Shown: one piece after another, positions 27,001-35,287 of the stretch
How positions within the stretch are numbered: the stretch's first letter is position 1
How the letters are laid out: the number at the start of each line of letters is the position of its first letter
NCBI RefSeq assembly: GCF_002270355.1
Contig: NZ_NJFZ01000019.1
Location: 104,117 to 168,116, forward strand
Source of the DNA: Flectobacillus sp. BAB-3569
GTDB taxonomy: Bacteria; Bacteroidota; Bacteroidia; Cytophagales; Spirosomataceae
DNA length: 64,000 nt
Direction of reading: 5' to 3'
The notes under the pieces: generated by a model
Seen by the model: the letters and a program-made list of their open reading frames with translations, nothing else
Databases searched by the model: none
What the model was told of the DNA's origin: nothing
Position numbers and translations under genes: made by a program

Positions 27001-27945
27001 TTAGAATAGGGTTAAATACTCGGCACAGAAGGTATCATAACATTTTGCAGCTTCCGAATCTTTGTCGTACATCCTGATAGGAATTTGCTCGATTTGGGCT
27101 TTTTGAAAAGCAATCAAGTGTCGAATTTCATTACTAAAAATACGAACATGATTAAATTCTTCGCGCACCAAATCTTTGATACCATTATGAACAGTATTGT
27201 TACGAACCATCGTAAATACAATTCCATCCACTTGCAAAGAAGGGTTAAAGATTTGTCGAGCTTCCGAAACACGTTCCAATAAAGTGTTGAGACCTTTTAA
27301 GGCTGACATTTCTGGAAGCAAAGTAATCAAGCAACTATTAGATGCTTGCATAGCACTCATCGTAAGAATATTCAAAGATGGTGGGCAATCAATCAAAATA
27401 AAATCGTAGTTTTCGCTTAGTCTCGAAATAAGGATTTTAAGACGTTGCTCTCCTCCTACTTTATTGATTAACTCAGTTTCGGCTTTGGACAACTCAATGT
27501 CTGATGGACAAATATAAAGGTTGTCGGCCACCTGATAACTTGGCAAGTCTTGTAGTTTTACTAAACTTGTGTAAACTTGTTTTTCATCCTGAATATCAAC
27601 GTCAAAAATCTGACTAAGATTGCCTTGTGGGTCAAGGTCGATAAGCAATACTTTGAACCCTTTTTTAGCAATGGCTTCTCCCAGATAACCAGTGGTAGTG
27701 GTTTTGCCAACACCTCCTTTGTGGTTGATAACTGATACAACTCGGGCTTTCTCGAATAGGTCTGGAGAGTAGCCATAAGCTGTCAAAACTGGCAATAAAG
27801 ATTCTACGTGCTTGTCACTTAGTTTTCTTTCACCTTTAAGTGCTTTTGCTATAGTATCTTTAGGTAAATTTGCTTCACGTTCAAGCGTAGCAATCGACAA
27901 GGCATTGCGCCTTCTGATAAATCTAAGCAGTTGGTCTTGTATCAT
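27001..27945 (-). CDS. parA: ParA-family partition ATPase with N-terminal HTH (type Ia)
   Basis: 314 aa. Residues 1-65 form a helix-turn-helix (ALSIATLEREANLPKDTIAK), the mark of type Ia ParA proteins that also repress their own operon. Deviant Walker A at 76-83 (HKGGVGKTT), Walker A' LIDLDPQGNLSQ, and Walker B FILIDCPPSLNILT follow. It moves ParB-parS complexes over the nucleoid by ATP cycling. It is first in the parA-parB operon. Two palindromes sit immediately upstream at 27950-28008 and are likely operator sites; the centromere array lies beyond them. Confidence 0.93.
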   Translation of the reverse strand: MIQDQLLRFIRRRNALSIATLEREANLPKDTIAKALKGERKLSDKHVESLLPVLTAYGYSPDLFEKARVVSVINHKGGVGKTTTTGYLGEAIAKKGFKVLLIDLDPQGNLSQIFDVDIQDEKQVYTSLVKLQDLPSYQVADNLYICPSDIELSKAETELINKVGGEQRLKILISRLSENYDFILIDCPPSLNILTMSAMQASNSCLITLLPEMSALKGLNTLLERVSEARQIFNPSLQVDGIVFTMVRNNTVHNGIKDLVREEFNHVRIFSNEIRHLIAFQKAQIEQIPIRMYDKDSEAAKCYDTFCAEYLTLF

Positions 27946-27949
27946 TTCT

Positions 27950-28008
27950 TTTGTATGTAATTATATACAAATATAATTATTTTGCATGATTTTTTATGCA
28001 AAATAATT
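27950..28008 (-). promoter_or_regulatory. parAB promoter/operator palindromes
   Basis: Palindrome 1 (27950-27971) has arms TTTGTAT/ATACAAA with one mismatched pair inside. Palindrome 2 has perfect 13-bp arms AATTATTTTGCAT (27975-27987) and ATGCAAAATAATT (27996-28008), spacer GATTTTTT. Between them the minus strand reads TATATTTG (27968-27975), a TAnnTTTG -7 box; a possible -33 TTTG is 23 bp further up, slightly long. The palindromes are good candidates for ParA autorepression. Confidence 0.6.
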
Positions 28009-28024
28009 CAGAAAATTTTCATCT

Positions 28025-28364
28025 ATCTAATGGTCAAAATGACCATTAGATGCGTGTTCCTATTTTGGGAATAATTGCTAAAATCTGCTACAAATCATTT
28101 CTATCTAATGGTCAAAATGACCATTAGATGCGTGTCCTTCTTTTGGAATAATTACTAAAAATCTGATGTCAAATATTTTTATCTTATGGTCAAAATGACC
28201 ATTAGATGTGTGTTCCTCTTTTTGGGAATAATTACTAAAATCTGTTTCAAATCATTTCTATCTAATGGTCAAAATGACCATTAGATGCGTGTCCCTCTTT
28301 TTGGAATAATTACTAAAATCTGATGTCAAATATTTCTATCTAATGGTCATTTTGACCATTAGAT
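28025..28364. repeat. parS-like centromere array, five 27-bp palindromes at 78-79 bp spacing
   Basis: The sites are at 28025-28051, 28103-28129, 28181-28207, 28260-28286 and 28338-28364. Each has 12-bp arms ATCTAATGGTCA/TGACCATTAGAT around AAA (sites 1-4) or TTT (site 5, inverted); site 3 has one arm change. Spacers are also repeated and alternate in type: spacers 1 and 3 share GTTCC, TTGGGAATAATT and CAAATCATTTCT. Spacers 2 and 4 share GTCC and GATGTCAAATATT. The array therefore arose by duplication of a two-site unit of about 157 bp. It sits upstream of parA; two more copies lie at 26054 and 26496. Confidence 0.88.
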
Positions 28365-28403
28365 AAGGCTGACATTTTCCAGCTAAGAAAAACTATTTGA
28401 AAA

Positions 28404-28490
28404 ATTATTTAAAATGATTCTAAATAATACTTGACAATTCAATTCTTTTTTACATACCTTTGTGCAGTTATTTATATTGAGTCTAAATAA
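28404..28490 (+). promoter_or_regulatory. Haem operon promoter with two flanking Fur-type palindromes
   Basis: The promoter has TTG at 28431 and -7 box TACCTTTG at 28455-28462. Palindrome 1: ATTATTTA (28404-28411), 9-nt spacer, TAAATAAT (28421-28428), just upstream of the -33. Palindrome 2: TTATTTA (28468-28474), 9-nt spacer, TAAATAA (28484-28490), at the start of the transcript. The inner part TTAAAATGATTCTAA of site 1 fits the 7-1-7 layout of Fur/PerR-family boxes. Iron-dependent repression is inferred. Confidence 0.7.
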
Positions 28491-28540
28491 AAATAGTACA
28501 AGATTTAAGGTTATTACTTATTTGAACTAGCATCAAATCC

Positions 28541-30826
28541 ATGAAATATAAGAGTGTTGTGTTATTGCTGCTTTGTCTGGCAGCAAGCTGGCAAGTATTT
28601 GCCCAAGAAATAATCATAGAAGGGAAAATTATCAATACAGATGGATTGCCCATTGAAGGTGCTACTATCCTATTGTTAAAATCTGGAAAAGGAACTGTAA
28701 GTAAATCGGATGGAAATTTTAGTTTGCAAGTTACCCAAAAGCAGACAGAACAGATTAGAATTAGTTCAGTTGGATACGAAACCGTAGAGAGAACACTTGA
28801 TTGGAGAAAAAAGACAAAAATCGAAATAACCTTAAAACCTTCTGTAAAAAACTTGGATGAGGTAGTCGTTACTGGACAACCGCAAGGTCAAACGCTCCGA
28901 AATTCTGTTTATCAAGTAAGAGTAATCGACAGAGCAAGAATAGAACAACGAGCGGCCATCAATGTAATGGGAGTTTTGAATAATGAAATAGGCTTTAGGT
29001 TTTCGAATGACATGGCATTAGGTACGACGGATATTCAGTTGATGGGTATGTCGGGCAGAAATGTAAAGATATTATTAGATGGAGTACCGATGCTTGATCG
29101 TGGGGATACAAGAGAGAGCTTGAACCAGATAGATATTAACAGTATCGAAAGAATTGAGATAGTGGAAGGTCCTATGTCGGTCAACTATGGAACAGACGCC
29201 TTGGCGGGAGTAATCAATATTATTACGAAAAAAGGAAATGCTAATCATTGGAGTTTGTCGGCTAAAGTTCAGGAGGAAACGGTGGCAAATGAATATAGTT
29301 TTAGTAAAAATGTAGGCGATGTTTGGAATGGCGTACATCTACAAAGTATTATTGGAACATGGCAACATAAGGCTCTATCCTTTTCGGCAGGTTTGACTAA
29401 TCAAAGTTTTGGTGGCTGGCAAGGCAGTTCTACTGGAAGAAATAAAGAATGGTTACCTAAAACACAAACGCTCGCGAATGCTAAAGTGGGCTATCGTTTA
29501 AAAAGTGCTGAATTCTATTATCGATTAGATGGTCTTGATGAAGATATTGTCAATCTTGGGACGGTCAATATCAATACAAATCAAGCACGTGACCAGCGTT
29601 TTTTGACAACACGCCTTATGCATCAATTTCAGGGCAATTGGCAAGCAAGTGCAAAACTGACCGTAAATTTCTTGGCCGCCTATACCGACTATCAGCGAAA
29701 AACCCAAACCTCAATTTTGGATTTGAATACAGGTAAAAGAACGCTTTCGCTTGGAGCAGGAGAACAAGATATTTCGAAATTTAATAATGCAATGACACGT
29801 GCGACTGCCTATTATCGGTGGTCGAAGCTTCTGAATATACAAGCTGGTTTTGAAATCAATGCAGACCGAGCTAGCGGAGCCAGAATCGAGGGTTCTCCAA
29901 GTATCAACGATTATGCGCTATTTGTGGCGCCAGAAATAAATCTGGACTCGGTTGTACTGATTCGTCCTGGTTTTAGACTCATCAAAAATTCTGTATATGC
30001 TGCTCCTCCATTGATACCTGCATTGAATGTGAAGTTAAAATTGAGCCAACATTGGGATTGGCGCTTGGCGTATGCACAAGGATTTAGAGCGCCAGCTTTG
30101 AGAGAATTATACTTTAATTTCTTTGATGCAAGTCATTCAATTAAAGGCAATCCCAATTTGAAAGCAGAAAATTCTGACAGTTTCAATGCCTCACTGACTA
30201 GAATAGGCAACATTGGAAAGTTTCAACATAAATCAACAGTGACAGGATTTTATAATGATTTCAAAAATTTGATCAGCTATGGTACTGATCCAACGAACCC
30301 AAGTGTTTCGCAAACGATAAATATCGATAGATTTAAAACAACTGGTTTTACGATTGAACAAACTTTGGCTACGCAAAAATTACGCGCCAGCTTGGGACTT
30401 TCATACATCGGTAGATACAATCAACTATTGAGTGACGAGAGCCTTGTGAATACAGCCATGGAAAGTTTTTTGTGGTCACCAGAAGTAAATACCAATGTGA
30501 GCTATACCCTAGGATTAGGTACTACTTTGGGCTTGTTTTATAAGTTTACAGGAAAGCAACCTGCCTATCAAGCCACTACTGATGCACAAGGGAATGCTAC
30601 CGCAAAGTTGACCGAAATCGGAAGTTTTCATTGGGCAGATTTTACCATAACCCAAAAACTAAAGCATGGCTTTCAGCTCAGTGTAGGAGTCAAGAATCTA
30701 GCGAATGTTACACGCTTGAATAATACAGGTACAAGCTCAGGCTCGGCACATAGTACGAGCGGACCAGTGCCAATGAGTTATGGTCGTTCCTATTTTGCGG
30801 GTATTACTTATCAGATTCATCAATAA
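28541..30826 (+). CDS. hmuR: TonB-dependent haem receptor (HmuR-like)
   Basis: 761 aa. Signal peptide ending VFAQE, a CarboxypepD_reg-like domain (IIEGKIINTDGLPIEGATIL, about 28-115), plug with LDEVVVTGQPQGQ, then MGMSGRNVKILLDGVPMLD and VEGPMSVNYGTDALAGVINI. The barrel contains an FRAP-like segment (QGFRAPALRELYFNFF), typical of haem/haemoglobin receptors, and ends in an aromatic residue region. It imports haem across the outer membrane with TonB energy. First gene of an operon with HmuY, HmuT, HmuU, HmuV and HmuS; the promoter with two palindromes lies 50-140 bp upstream. Confidence 0.88.
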   Translation: MKYKSVVLLLLCLAASWQVFAQEIIIEGKIINTDGLPIEGATILLLKSGKGTVSKSDGNFSLQVTQKQTEQIRISSVGYETVERTLDWRKKTKIEITLKPSVKNLDEVVVTGQPQGQTLRNSVYQVRVIDRARIEQRAAINVMGVLNNEIGFRFSNDMALGTTDIQLMGMSGRNVKILLDGVPMLDRGDTRESLNQIDINSIERIEIVEGPMSVNYGTDALAGVINIITKKGNANHWSLSAKVQEETVANEYSFSKNVGDVWNGVHLQSIIGTWQHKALSFSAGLTNQSFGGWQGSSTGRNKEWLPKTQTLANAKVGYRLKSAEFYYRLDGLDEDIVNLGTVNINTNQARDQRFLTTRLMHQFQGNWQASAKLTVNFLAAYTDYQRKTQTSILDLNTGKRTLSLGAGEQDISKFNNAMTRATAYYRWSKLLNIQAGFEINADRASGARIEGSPSINDYALFVAPEINLDSVVLIRPGFRLIKNSVYAAPPLIPALNVKLKLSQHWDWRLAYAQGFRAPALRELYFNFFDASHSIKGNPNLKAENSDSFNASLTRIGNIGKFQHKSTVTGFYNDFKNLISYGTDPTNPSVSQTINIDRFKTTGFTIEQTLATQKLRASLGLSYIGRYNQLLSDESLVNTAMESFLWSPEVNTNVSYTLGLGTTLGLFYKFTGKQPAYQATTDAQGNATAKLTEIGSFHWADFTITQKLKHGFQLSVGVKNLANVTRLNNTGTSSGSAHSTSGPVPMSYGRSYFAGITYQIHQ

Positions 30827-30863
30827 ATTTTTACCAATCATTCTCATAAATTAAAAGAAAACA

Positions 30864-32258
30864 ATGAAGTATTTTTCTCAATTATTAGGAGCATTACTTG
30901 TAGGCGGTGCTTTGGTGGTATCGTCATGCAAAGATACAGAGATTGCTCTACCCGATAATTTAGCCCAATTTGAAGCAACCCAACAAGGAATTGATGCTGC
31001 TACAACAGAATCAGTGATAAAAGTAAAACTTTCGAGAGCTGTAGAATCTGCGACTTCGGTTACCCTACAGTTGGCGGCAACAGGGCTTACTTATGGAACG
31101 GAGTTTACAACAGAACCTGCGGCAAGCAATAACCAGATTAGTTTGCAAATACCAGCAGGAAGCAGCGAGACATCTTTTAAACTAACTAAAAAAGCAGGTA
31201 TTTTTCTGAGTGGCTCAGAGTCACTCGCTGTAAAAATTGCTTCAACGACCAACTCGGTTTTGGTGGGAACAAATGCAGAATTGACCGTGAAATTTACAGC
31301 AATTGTATCGGATGGTTCAACCCTCAAACTCAATGGAGGAACTGGAGGCTCATCGGCAGTTAATTCGGTTTGGGTAGATTTTAGTAATAATAGTCAGACA
31401 GCTGTAGCTCGTGCTGCTTGGGATTTGGGTTTTTATACGGGTAGTAGTTTTGTGGTAAAAATCAATAATTTAACTGCCGCAACAGCGATTGTTACGACCA
31501 AAACAGATATAAATCAAGTAAGTGCTGCCGATACCGTTGGCAAAAACTTGACTTTAGGATTTGAAACGGCTCATTTTGCTTTGGTCGATGATGTGACAGG
31601 AGATATTTCTAAAACCGTGATAGCCGCAGTTTCAGCAACCGATGCAGACAATAAAGTCTATATTTTGAACAGAGGAACTGGCGGGGCTACTGCCAAGAAA
31701 GATTTGATAAAACTACGTGTATTAAGAAATACATCTGGTGGATATACTTTACAGTATGCCAAACTAAATGAAACGAGCTATCAAACTATGACAATTGCTA
31801 AAGATGCCTCTTTGCAATTCGTTTATACCTCATTCGATAGCACAAGTCCAGTTTCGGTAGAGCCAGCCAAAGAAAAATGGGATATTCAATGGACAGGGGC
31901 TTTGTATAAAACGGCACTATCAGCAACAGCAGATATTCCTTATTATTTCTCTGACCAAGTATTTATTAATCATTTGGCTGGAGTGCAAGCCGCAGAGGTT
32001 TTGACTAGCACCGTAAGTTATAGTGCTTTTGCGGAAAGTAATATTAGCTCAGTAACGTTTAGCAATAGCCGTTCGGTAATTGGAGCCAATTGGAGAGCTA
32101 CTACTGGAACCGTTGGCGTAAAAACAGATAGATTCTATGTGGTAAAAGATGCCATTGGAAACGTCTATAAATTGAAATTCTTAAACTTTACTTCTGCTGA
32201 TGGAGGTGAAAGAGGCTATCCAAATATTGAATATAAATTGGTGAAAAAAGCGCAATAG
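30864..32258 (+). CDS. hmuY: HmuY-family haem-binding lipoprotein
   Basis: 464 aa. Lipoprotein signal MKYFSQLLGALLVGGALVVSSCK with Cys22. Residues 35-145 form a Calx-beta/fibronectin-like domain (TTESVIKVKLSRAVESATSV). The rest is the HmuY fold: VWVDFSNNSQTAVARAAWDL, YILNRGTGGATAKKDL, KLRVLRNTSGGYTLQYAKLN. HmuY proteins bind haem at the cell surface and hand it to HmuR; Porphyromonas HmuY uses two His, but here the ligands cannot be assigned by eye. Longer than classical HmuY (about 215 aa) because of the extra N-terminal domain. It lies 37 bp after hmuR. Confidence 0.85.
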   Translation: MKYFSQLLGALLVGGALVVSSCKDTEIALPDNLAQFEATQQGIDAATTESVIKVKLSRAVESATSVTLQLAATGLTYGTEFTTEPAASNNQISLQIPAGSSETSFKLTKKAGIFLSGSESLAVKIASTTNSVLVGTNAELTVKFTAIVSDGSTLKLNGGTGGSSAVNSVWVDFSNNSQTAVARAAWDLGFYTGSSFVVKINNLTAATAIVTTKTDINQVSAADTVGKNLTLGFETAHFALVDDVTGDISKTVIAAVSATDADNKVYILNRGTGGATAKKDLIKLRVLRNTSGGYTLQYAKLNETSYQTMTIAKDASLQFVYTSFDSTSPVSVEPAKEKWDIQWTGALYKTALSATADIPYYFSDQVFINHLAGVQAAEVLTSTVSYSAFAESNISSVTFSNSRSVIGANWRATTGTVGVKTDRFYVVKDAIGNVYKLKFLNFTSADGGERGYPNIEYKLVKKAQ

Positions 32259-32295
32259 CATAAAGAGGTAAAATAACACTCACTTATTATTAGTT

Positions 32296-33132
32296 ATGAA
32301 AAAACTCATTTTAGGATATTTATTGCTTTGCAATATTTCTCTTTTCGCACAAACAAAAACACCGAGAATCGTCTCTATCAGTGGCGCTGTTACAGAGATA
32401 TTGGTTGGTTTAGGTTTACAAAATCAAATTGTTGGCACGGATGTAACCTCCAACTATCCAGCCTCAATCGAGAAACTCCCAAAGGTTGGGCACAACCGCG
32501 GTATAGGTGCAGAAGCAACTTTGGCATTACAACCTACCATTGTGATTGGAACGAAGGATGAAAAAGGAACTTCCTTTTTGAAACCAGAGGTAGAATCTCA
32601 ATTCAAATCGGCGGGAGTAAAAGTTCAGATGTTTACGCAAACCTATACCGTAGAAGGCACTAAAAAACTGATTGATGAAGTAGCGTCATACTTTGGAAAA
32701 AAGGTAGAGGCACAACGTTTAAAACAGCAGATTGATATTGCGCTGAAACAAGTCAAAAAGCTCAAATCCTCGCCCAAAGTTTTGTTTATCTATGCACGAG
32801 GTATGGGAGCGTTGTCGGTGGCAGGTAATGGCACTTCAGTAAAAAGTTTGATAGAATTGGCAGGAGCGCAAAATGCAGTCAATGATTTTGAGAACTTCAA
32901 ACCACTCACTCCTGAGGCACTAATAGCAGCAAATCCAGATTATATCTTGTTATTTGATTCGGGTTTGGAAAGCATAGATGGCACAGCGGGATTATTAAAA
33001 ATTCCTGGCGTAGCACAAACTAATGCAGGAAAGAAAAAGCAGTTTATCACCATGGACGGAGCCTTGTTAACGGGTTTTGGACCTAGAGTGGGCTTAGCAG
33101 TGTTGGAACTGAATAAAAAAATTAACCTTTAA
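32296..33132 (+). CDS. hmuT: Haem ABC transporter periplasmic binding protein HmuT
   Basis: 278 aa, signal peptide MKKLILGYLLLCNISLFAQ. Class III substrate-binding fold: PRIVSISGAVTEILVGLGLQ, the long central helix (VEGTKKLIDEVASYFGKKVE), then VLFIYARGMGALSVAGNGTS and PEALIAANPDYILLFDSGLE. HmuT-type proteins bind haem in the periplasm and deliver it to the HmuUV permease, encoded next with a 4-bp gap. The PF01497 family also carries siderophores and B12, but the HmuY and HmuS neighbours point to haem. Confidence 0.9.
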   Translation: MKKLILGYLLLCNISLFAQTKTPRIVSISGAVTEILVGLGLQNQIVGTDVTSNYPASIEKLPKVGHNRGIGAEATLALQPTIVIGTKDEKGTSFLKPEVESQFKSAGVKVQMFTQTYTVEGTKKLIDEVASYFGKKVEAQRLKQQIDIALKQVKKLKSSPKVLFIYARGMGALSVAGNGTSVKSLIELAGAQNAVNDFENFKPLTPEALIAANPDYILLFDSGLESIDGTAGLLKIPGVAQTNAGKKKQFITMDGALLTGFGPRVGLAVLELNKKINL

Positions 33133-33136
33133 ACCC

Positions 33137-34222
33137 ATGAATAATTCAACTGAAGTGCGGTTTGTAGACACCCTATTGACAAGAAACGCTAGCTCTTTTA
33201 CCAAAAATGGACTTATTCTTCTTGGTCTGACACTGGTACTTATCACCGCTGGTTTGTGGGCAGCAGGCTTGGGTGCAGTATCAATATCATTCCGTGATGT
33301 TTGTTATATTTTGGGTCAAAAGCTAGGACTTGTCAGTGGTGCTGTCAACGACCAAGCCAGTGTAATCCTTACGGTAATTCGCTTGCCTAGAGTGTTGATG
33401 GGGATTCTAATAGGGGCAGTATTGGGAATGACAGGAGCTTCAATTCAAGGTCTTTTTCGGAATCCATTGGCCGACCCAGGTCTGATTGGTATTTCTTCGG
33501 GAGCTTCGTTATTTGCGGTATCAATGATTGTGTTAGAACTTCATTGGTTGAGTGAATGGCAAATGCTAGGTTTGTTTGGTATGTCTATCATGTCATTTGT
33601 AGGGGCTTGTTTGACGGCTTTTGGAGTATATCAATTATCCAAAGTCGAAGGAAAAGCGTCCGTTTCCAATATGCTTTTAGCAGGAATTGCCATCAATGCT
33701 CTTTGCGGAGCAATTACAGGCTTGTTGACGTATCTTGCCAACGACGCTCAGTTGAGAAGTATTCAGTTTTGGGGACTAGGAAGTTTGGGTGGAGCTACTT
33801 GGGAAACACTTCAAGTGGGAGCTATAGGATGTTTTTTACCTTTGGTAGCTATTCCAAAATTGGGAAAATCGCTCAACGCCTTTGCTTTGGGCGAAGGTCA
33901 GGCGCAACATTTGGGAATCAACACCAAGCGTTTGAAGGTACAACTTATTTTATTGACAACATTAGGGGTTGGCATTTCTGTAGCACTTTGTGGTACCATA
34001 GGTTTTGTTGGTTTGGTAATTCCGCACATCACACGTATGTTGGTAGGTTCTGACCATCGAATTGTTTTGCCTGCGTCGGCGTTGATGGGAGCTATTCTAT
34101 TGACTTTTGCCGATTTAATTTCAAGGACGATTGTCGCGCCAGCCGAGTTGCCTATTGGAATTGTCACCGCTATTGTTGGAACCCCAAGTTTTATAGCGAT
34201 ACTTATCAAAAATCGTCGATAG
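33137..34222 (+). CDS. hmuU: Haem ABC transporter permease HmuU (FecCD family)
   Basis: 361 aa with about ten membrane helices. Signature segments are IRLPRVLMGILIGAVLGMTG, the NPLADPGLIGISSGASL loop of FecCD/BtuC permeases, GTIGFVGLVIPHITRMLVG and the C-terminal ELPIGIVTAIVGTPSFIAIL. It moves haem across the inner membrane with HmuV ATPase. Starts 4 bp after hmuT. A 219-bp gap with a family C repeat separates it from hmuV, unusual inside an operon and possibly a later insertion. Confidence 0.93.
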   Translation: MNNSTEVRFVDTLLTRNASSFTKNGLILLGLTLVLITAGLWAAGLGAVSISFRDVCYILGQKLGLVSGAVNDQASVILTVIRLPRVLMGILIGAVLGMTGASIQGLFRNPLADPGLIGISSGASLFAVSMIVLELHWLSEWQMLGLFGMSIMSFVGACLTAFGVYQLSKVEGKASVSNMLLAGIAINALCGAITGLLTYLANDAQLRSIQFWGLGSLGGATWETLQVGAIGCFLPLVAIPKLGKSLNAFALGEGQAQHLGINTKRLKVQLILLTTLGVGISVALCGTIGFVGLVIPHITRMLVGSDHRIVLPASALMGAILLTFADLISRTIVAPAELPIGIVTAIVGTPSFIAILIKNRR

Positions 34223-34336
34223 GAGAAATAGAGTTATTAGTTAATAGTATGAAAGTTATTGGAATACGCTTGTAATCAGCAGAATATCGACAATGTATGT
34301 CATAGGAATAAGTATTCATGCAGAATTAGATTGTTT

Positions 34337-34421
34337 AGGCACTAAGCAAAGAGTGTTAAAATGGTTTAGTAACCAAAGACATGCTTTTTCCAAAAGCCCA
34401 CCGCTGAAAGCCGATACCTGA
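34337..34421. repeat. Dispersed repeat, family C copy 3 (inverted), inside the haem operon
   Basis: Read on the minus strand it gives CAGGTATCGGCTTTCAGCGG, TGGGCTTTTGG, AAAAAGCATG and CATTTTAACACTCTTTGC. It is therefore an inverted relative of 5539-5649, placed between hmuU and hmuV. Confidence 0.65.
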
Positions 34422-34441
34422 TTCCCCAAACCCTTTTTAAC

Positions 34442-35287
34442 ATGATTGAAGTTCAAAATATCAATTATAGCATCAATAAACGAAAACTCTTAAGTCAGGT
34501 GAGCTTTGATTTTCCTAGTGGAAAACTCTTGGCAATCATGGGTGCTAATGGCGCTGGAAAATCTACTTTACTGAAAGTATTGAGTAAAGAACTGCCATGT
34601 CAAGAGGGTAAAGTTAGACTAGCACATCGTAACCTAAATACCTATCGATCGGATGAACTAGCGCAGATAAGAGCAGTATTAGCACAACAAAATACCTTAG
34701 CATTTGAATTCAAAGTGGATGATTTGGTAATGATGGGTCGGTACCCGCATTTCACTTCTCGGCCCAACGCCCAAGACCGAGCTATTGTAGAATACTGTTT
34801 AAACCAAACAGGTGTCGCCCATCTTGCCAATCGTACTGTACATACTTTATCGGGAGGCGAGCAACAACGTGTGTATTTGGCAAAAGTCATGGCGCAGTTG
34901 CTCGATTATGAATCGCTATTTGATAAAAATTATAGGTCAGAACAGCTCAAATACCTGTTTTTGGACGAGCCTGTAACAGGGTTAGATTTATTTCATCAAC
35001 AACAATTATTGACAACAGTAAAAGAGTTAACTCAAAGAGGTTTCTGTGTGGTCGCGATTCTTCACGATTTGAATTTGGCAATGCAGTTTGCCGATTCGGT
35101 ACTATTACTCAAAAAAGGGAAAATCGTGGATTATGGTGTCACGCAAAAGGTTTTACAACCTGATGCTATACATGAAACCTTTGGGATTCAAGTAAAATTA
35201 TTTCAGGATAGCCAATTGGATTATCCCTTTATTATTCCATTTCAAGAAAATATTTATCATAAAACAGCAAGGATATGTCAAGTATAA
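34442..35287 (+). CDS. hmuV: Haem ABC transporter ATP-binding protein HmuV
   Basis: 281 aa. Walker A GANGAGKST (34-42), Q-loop, signature LSGGEQQRVYLAKVMAQL, Walker B KYLFLDEPVTGLD, and H-loop ILHDLNLAMQF. HmuV/FecE-type ATPases pair with FecCD permeases. The stop TAA (35285-35287) overlaps the hmuS start (ATG 35275) by 13 bp, so translation is coupled. Confidence 0.92.
   Translation: MIEVQNINYSINKRKLLSQVSFDFPSGKLLAIMGANGAGKSTLLKVLSKELPCQEGKVRLAHRNLNTYRSDELAQIRAVLAQQNTLAFEFKVDDLVMMGRYPHFTSRPNAQDRAIVEYCLNQTGVAHLANRTVHTLSGGEQQRVYLAKVMAQLLDYESLFDKNYRSEQLKYLFLDEPVTGLDLFHQQQLLTTVKELTQRGFCVVAILHDLNLAMQFADSVLLLKKGKIVDYGVTQKVLQPDAIHETFGIQVKLFQDSQLDYPFIIPFQENIYHKTARICQV

Noticed and set aside
28025..28364. 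Possible CRISPR array (regular repeats of about 27 bp with about 51-bp spacers)
   Set aside because: Repeats are perfect palindromes, spacers are themselves repeated, no cas genes are near, and the array sits at parAB. A centromere explains it.
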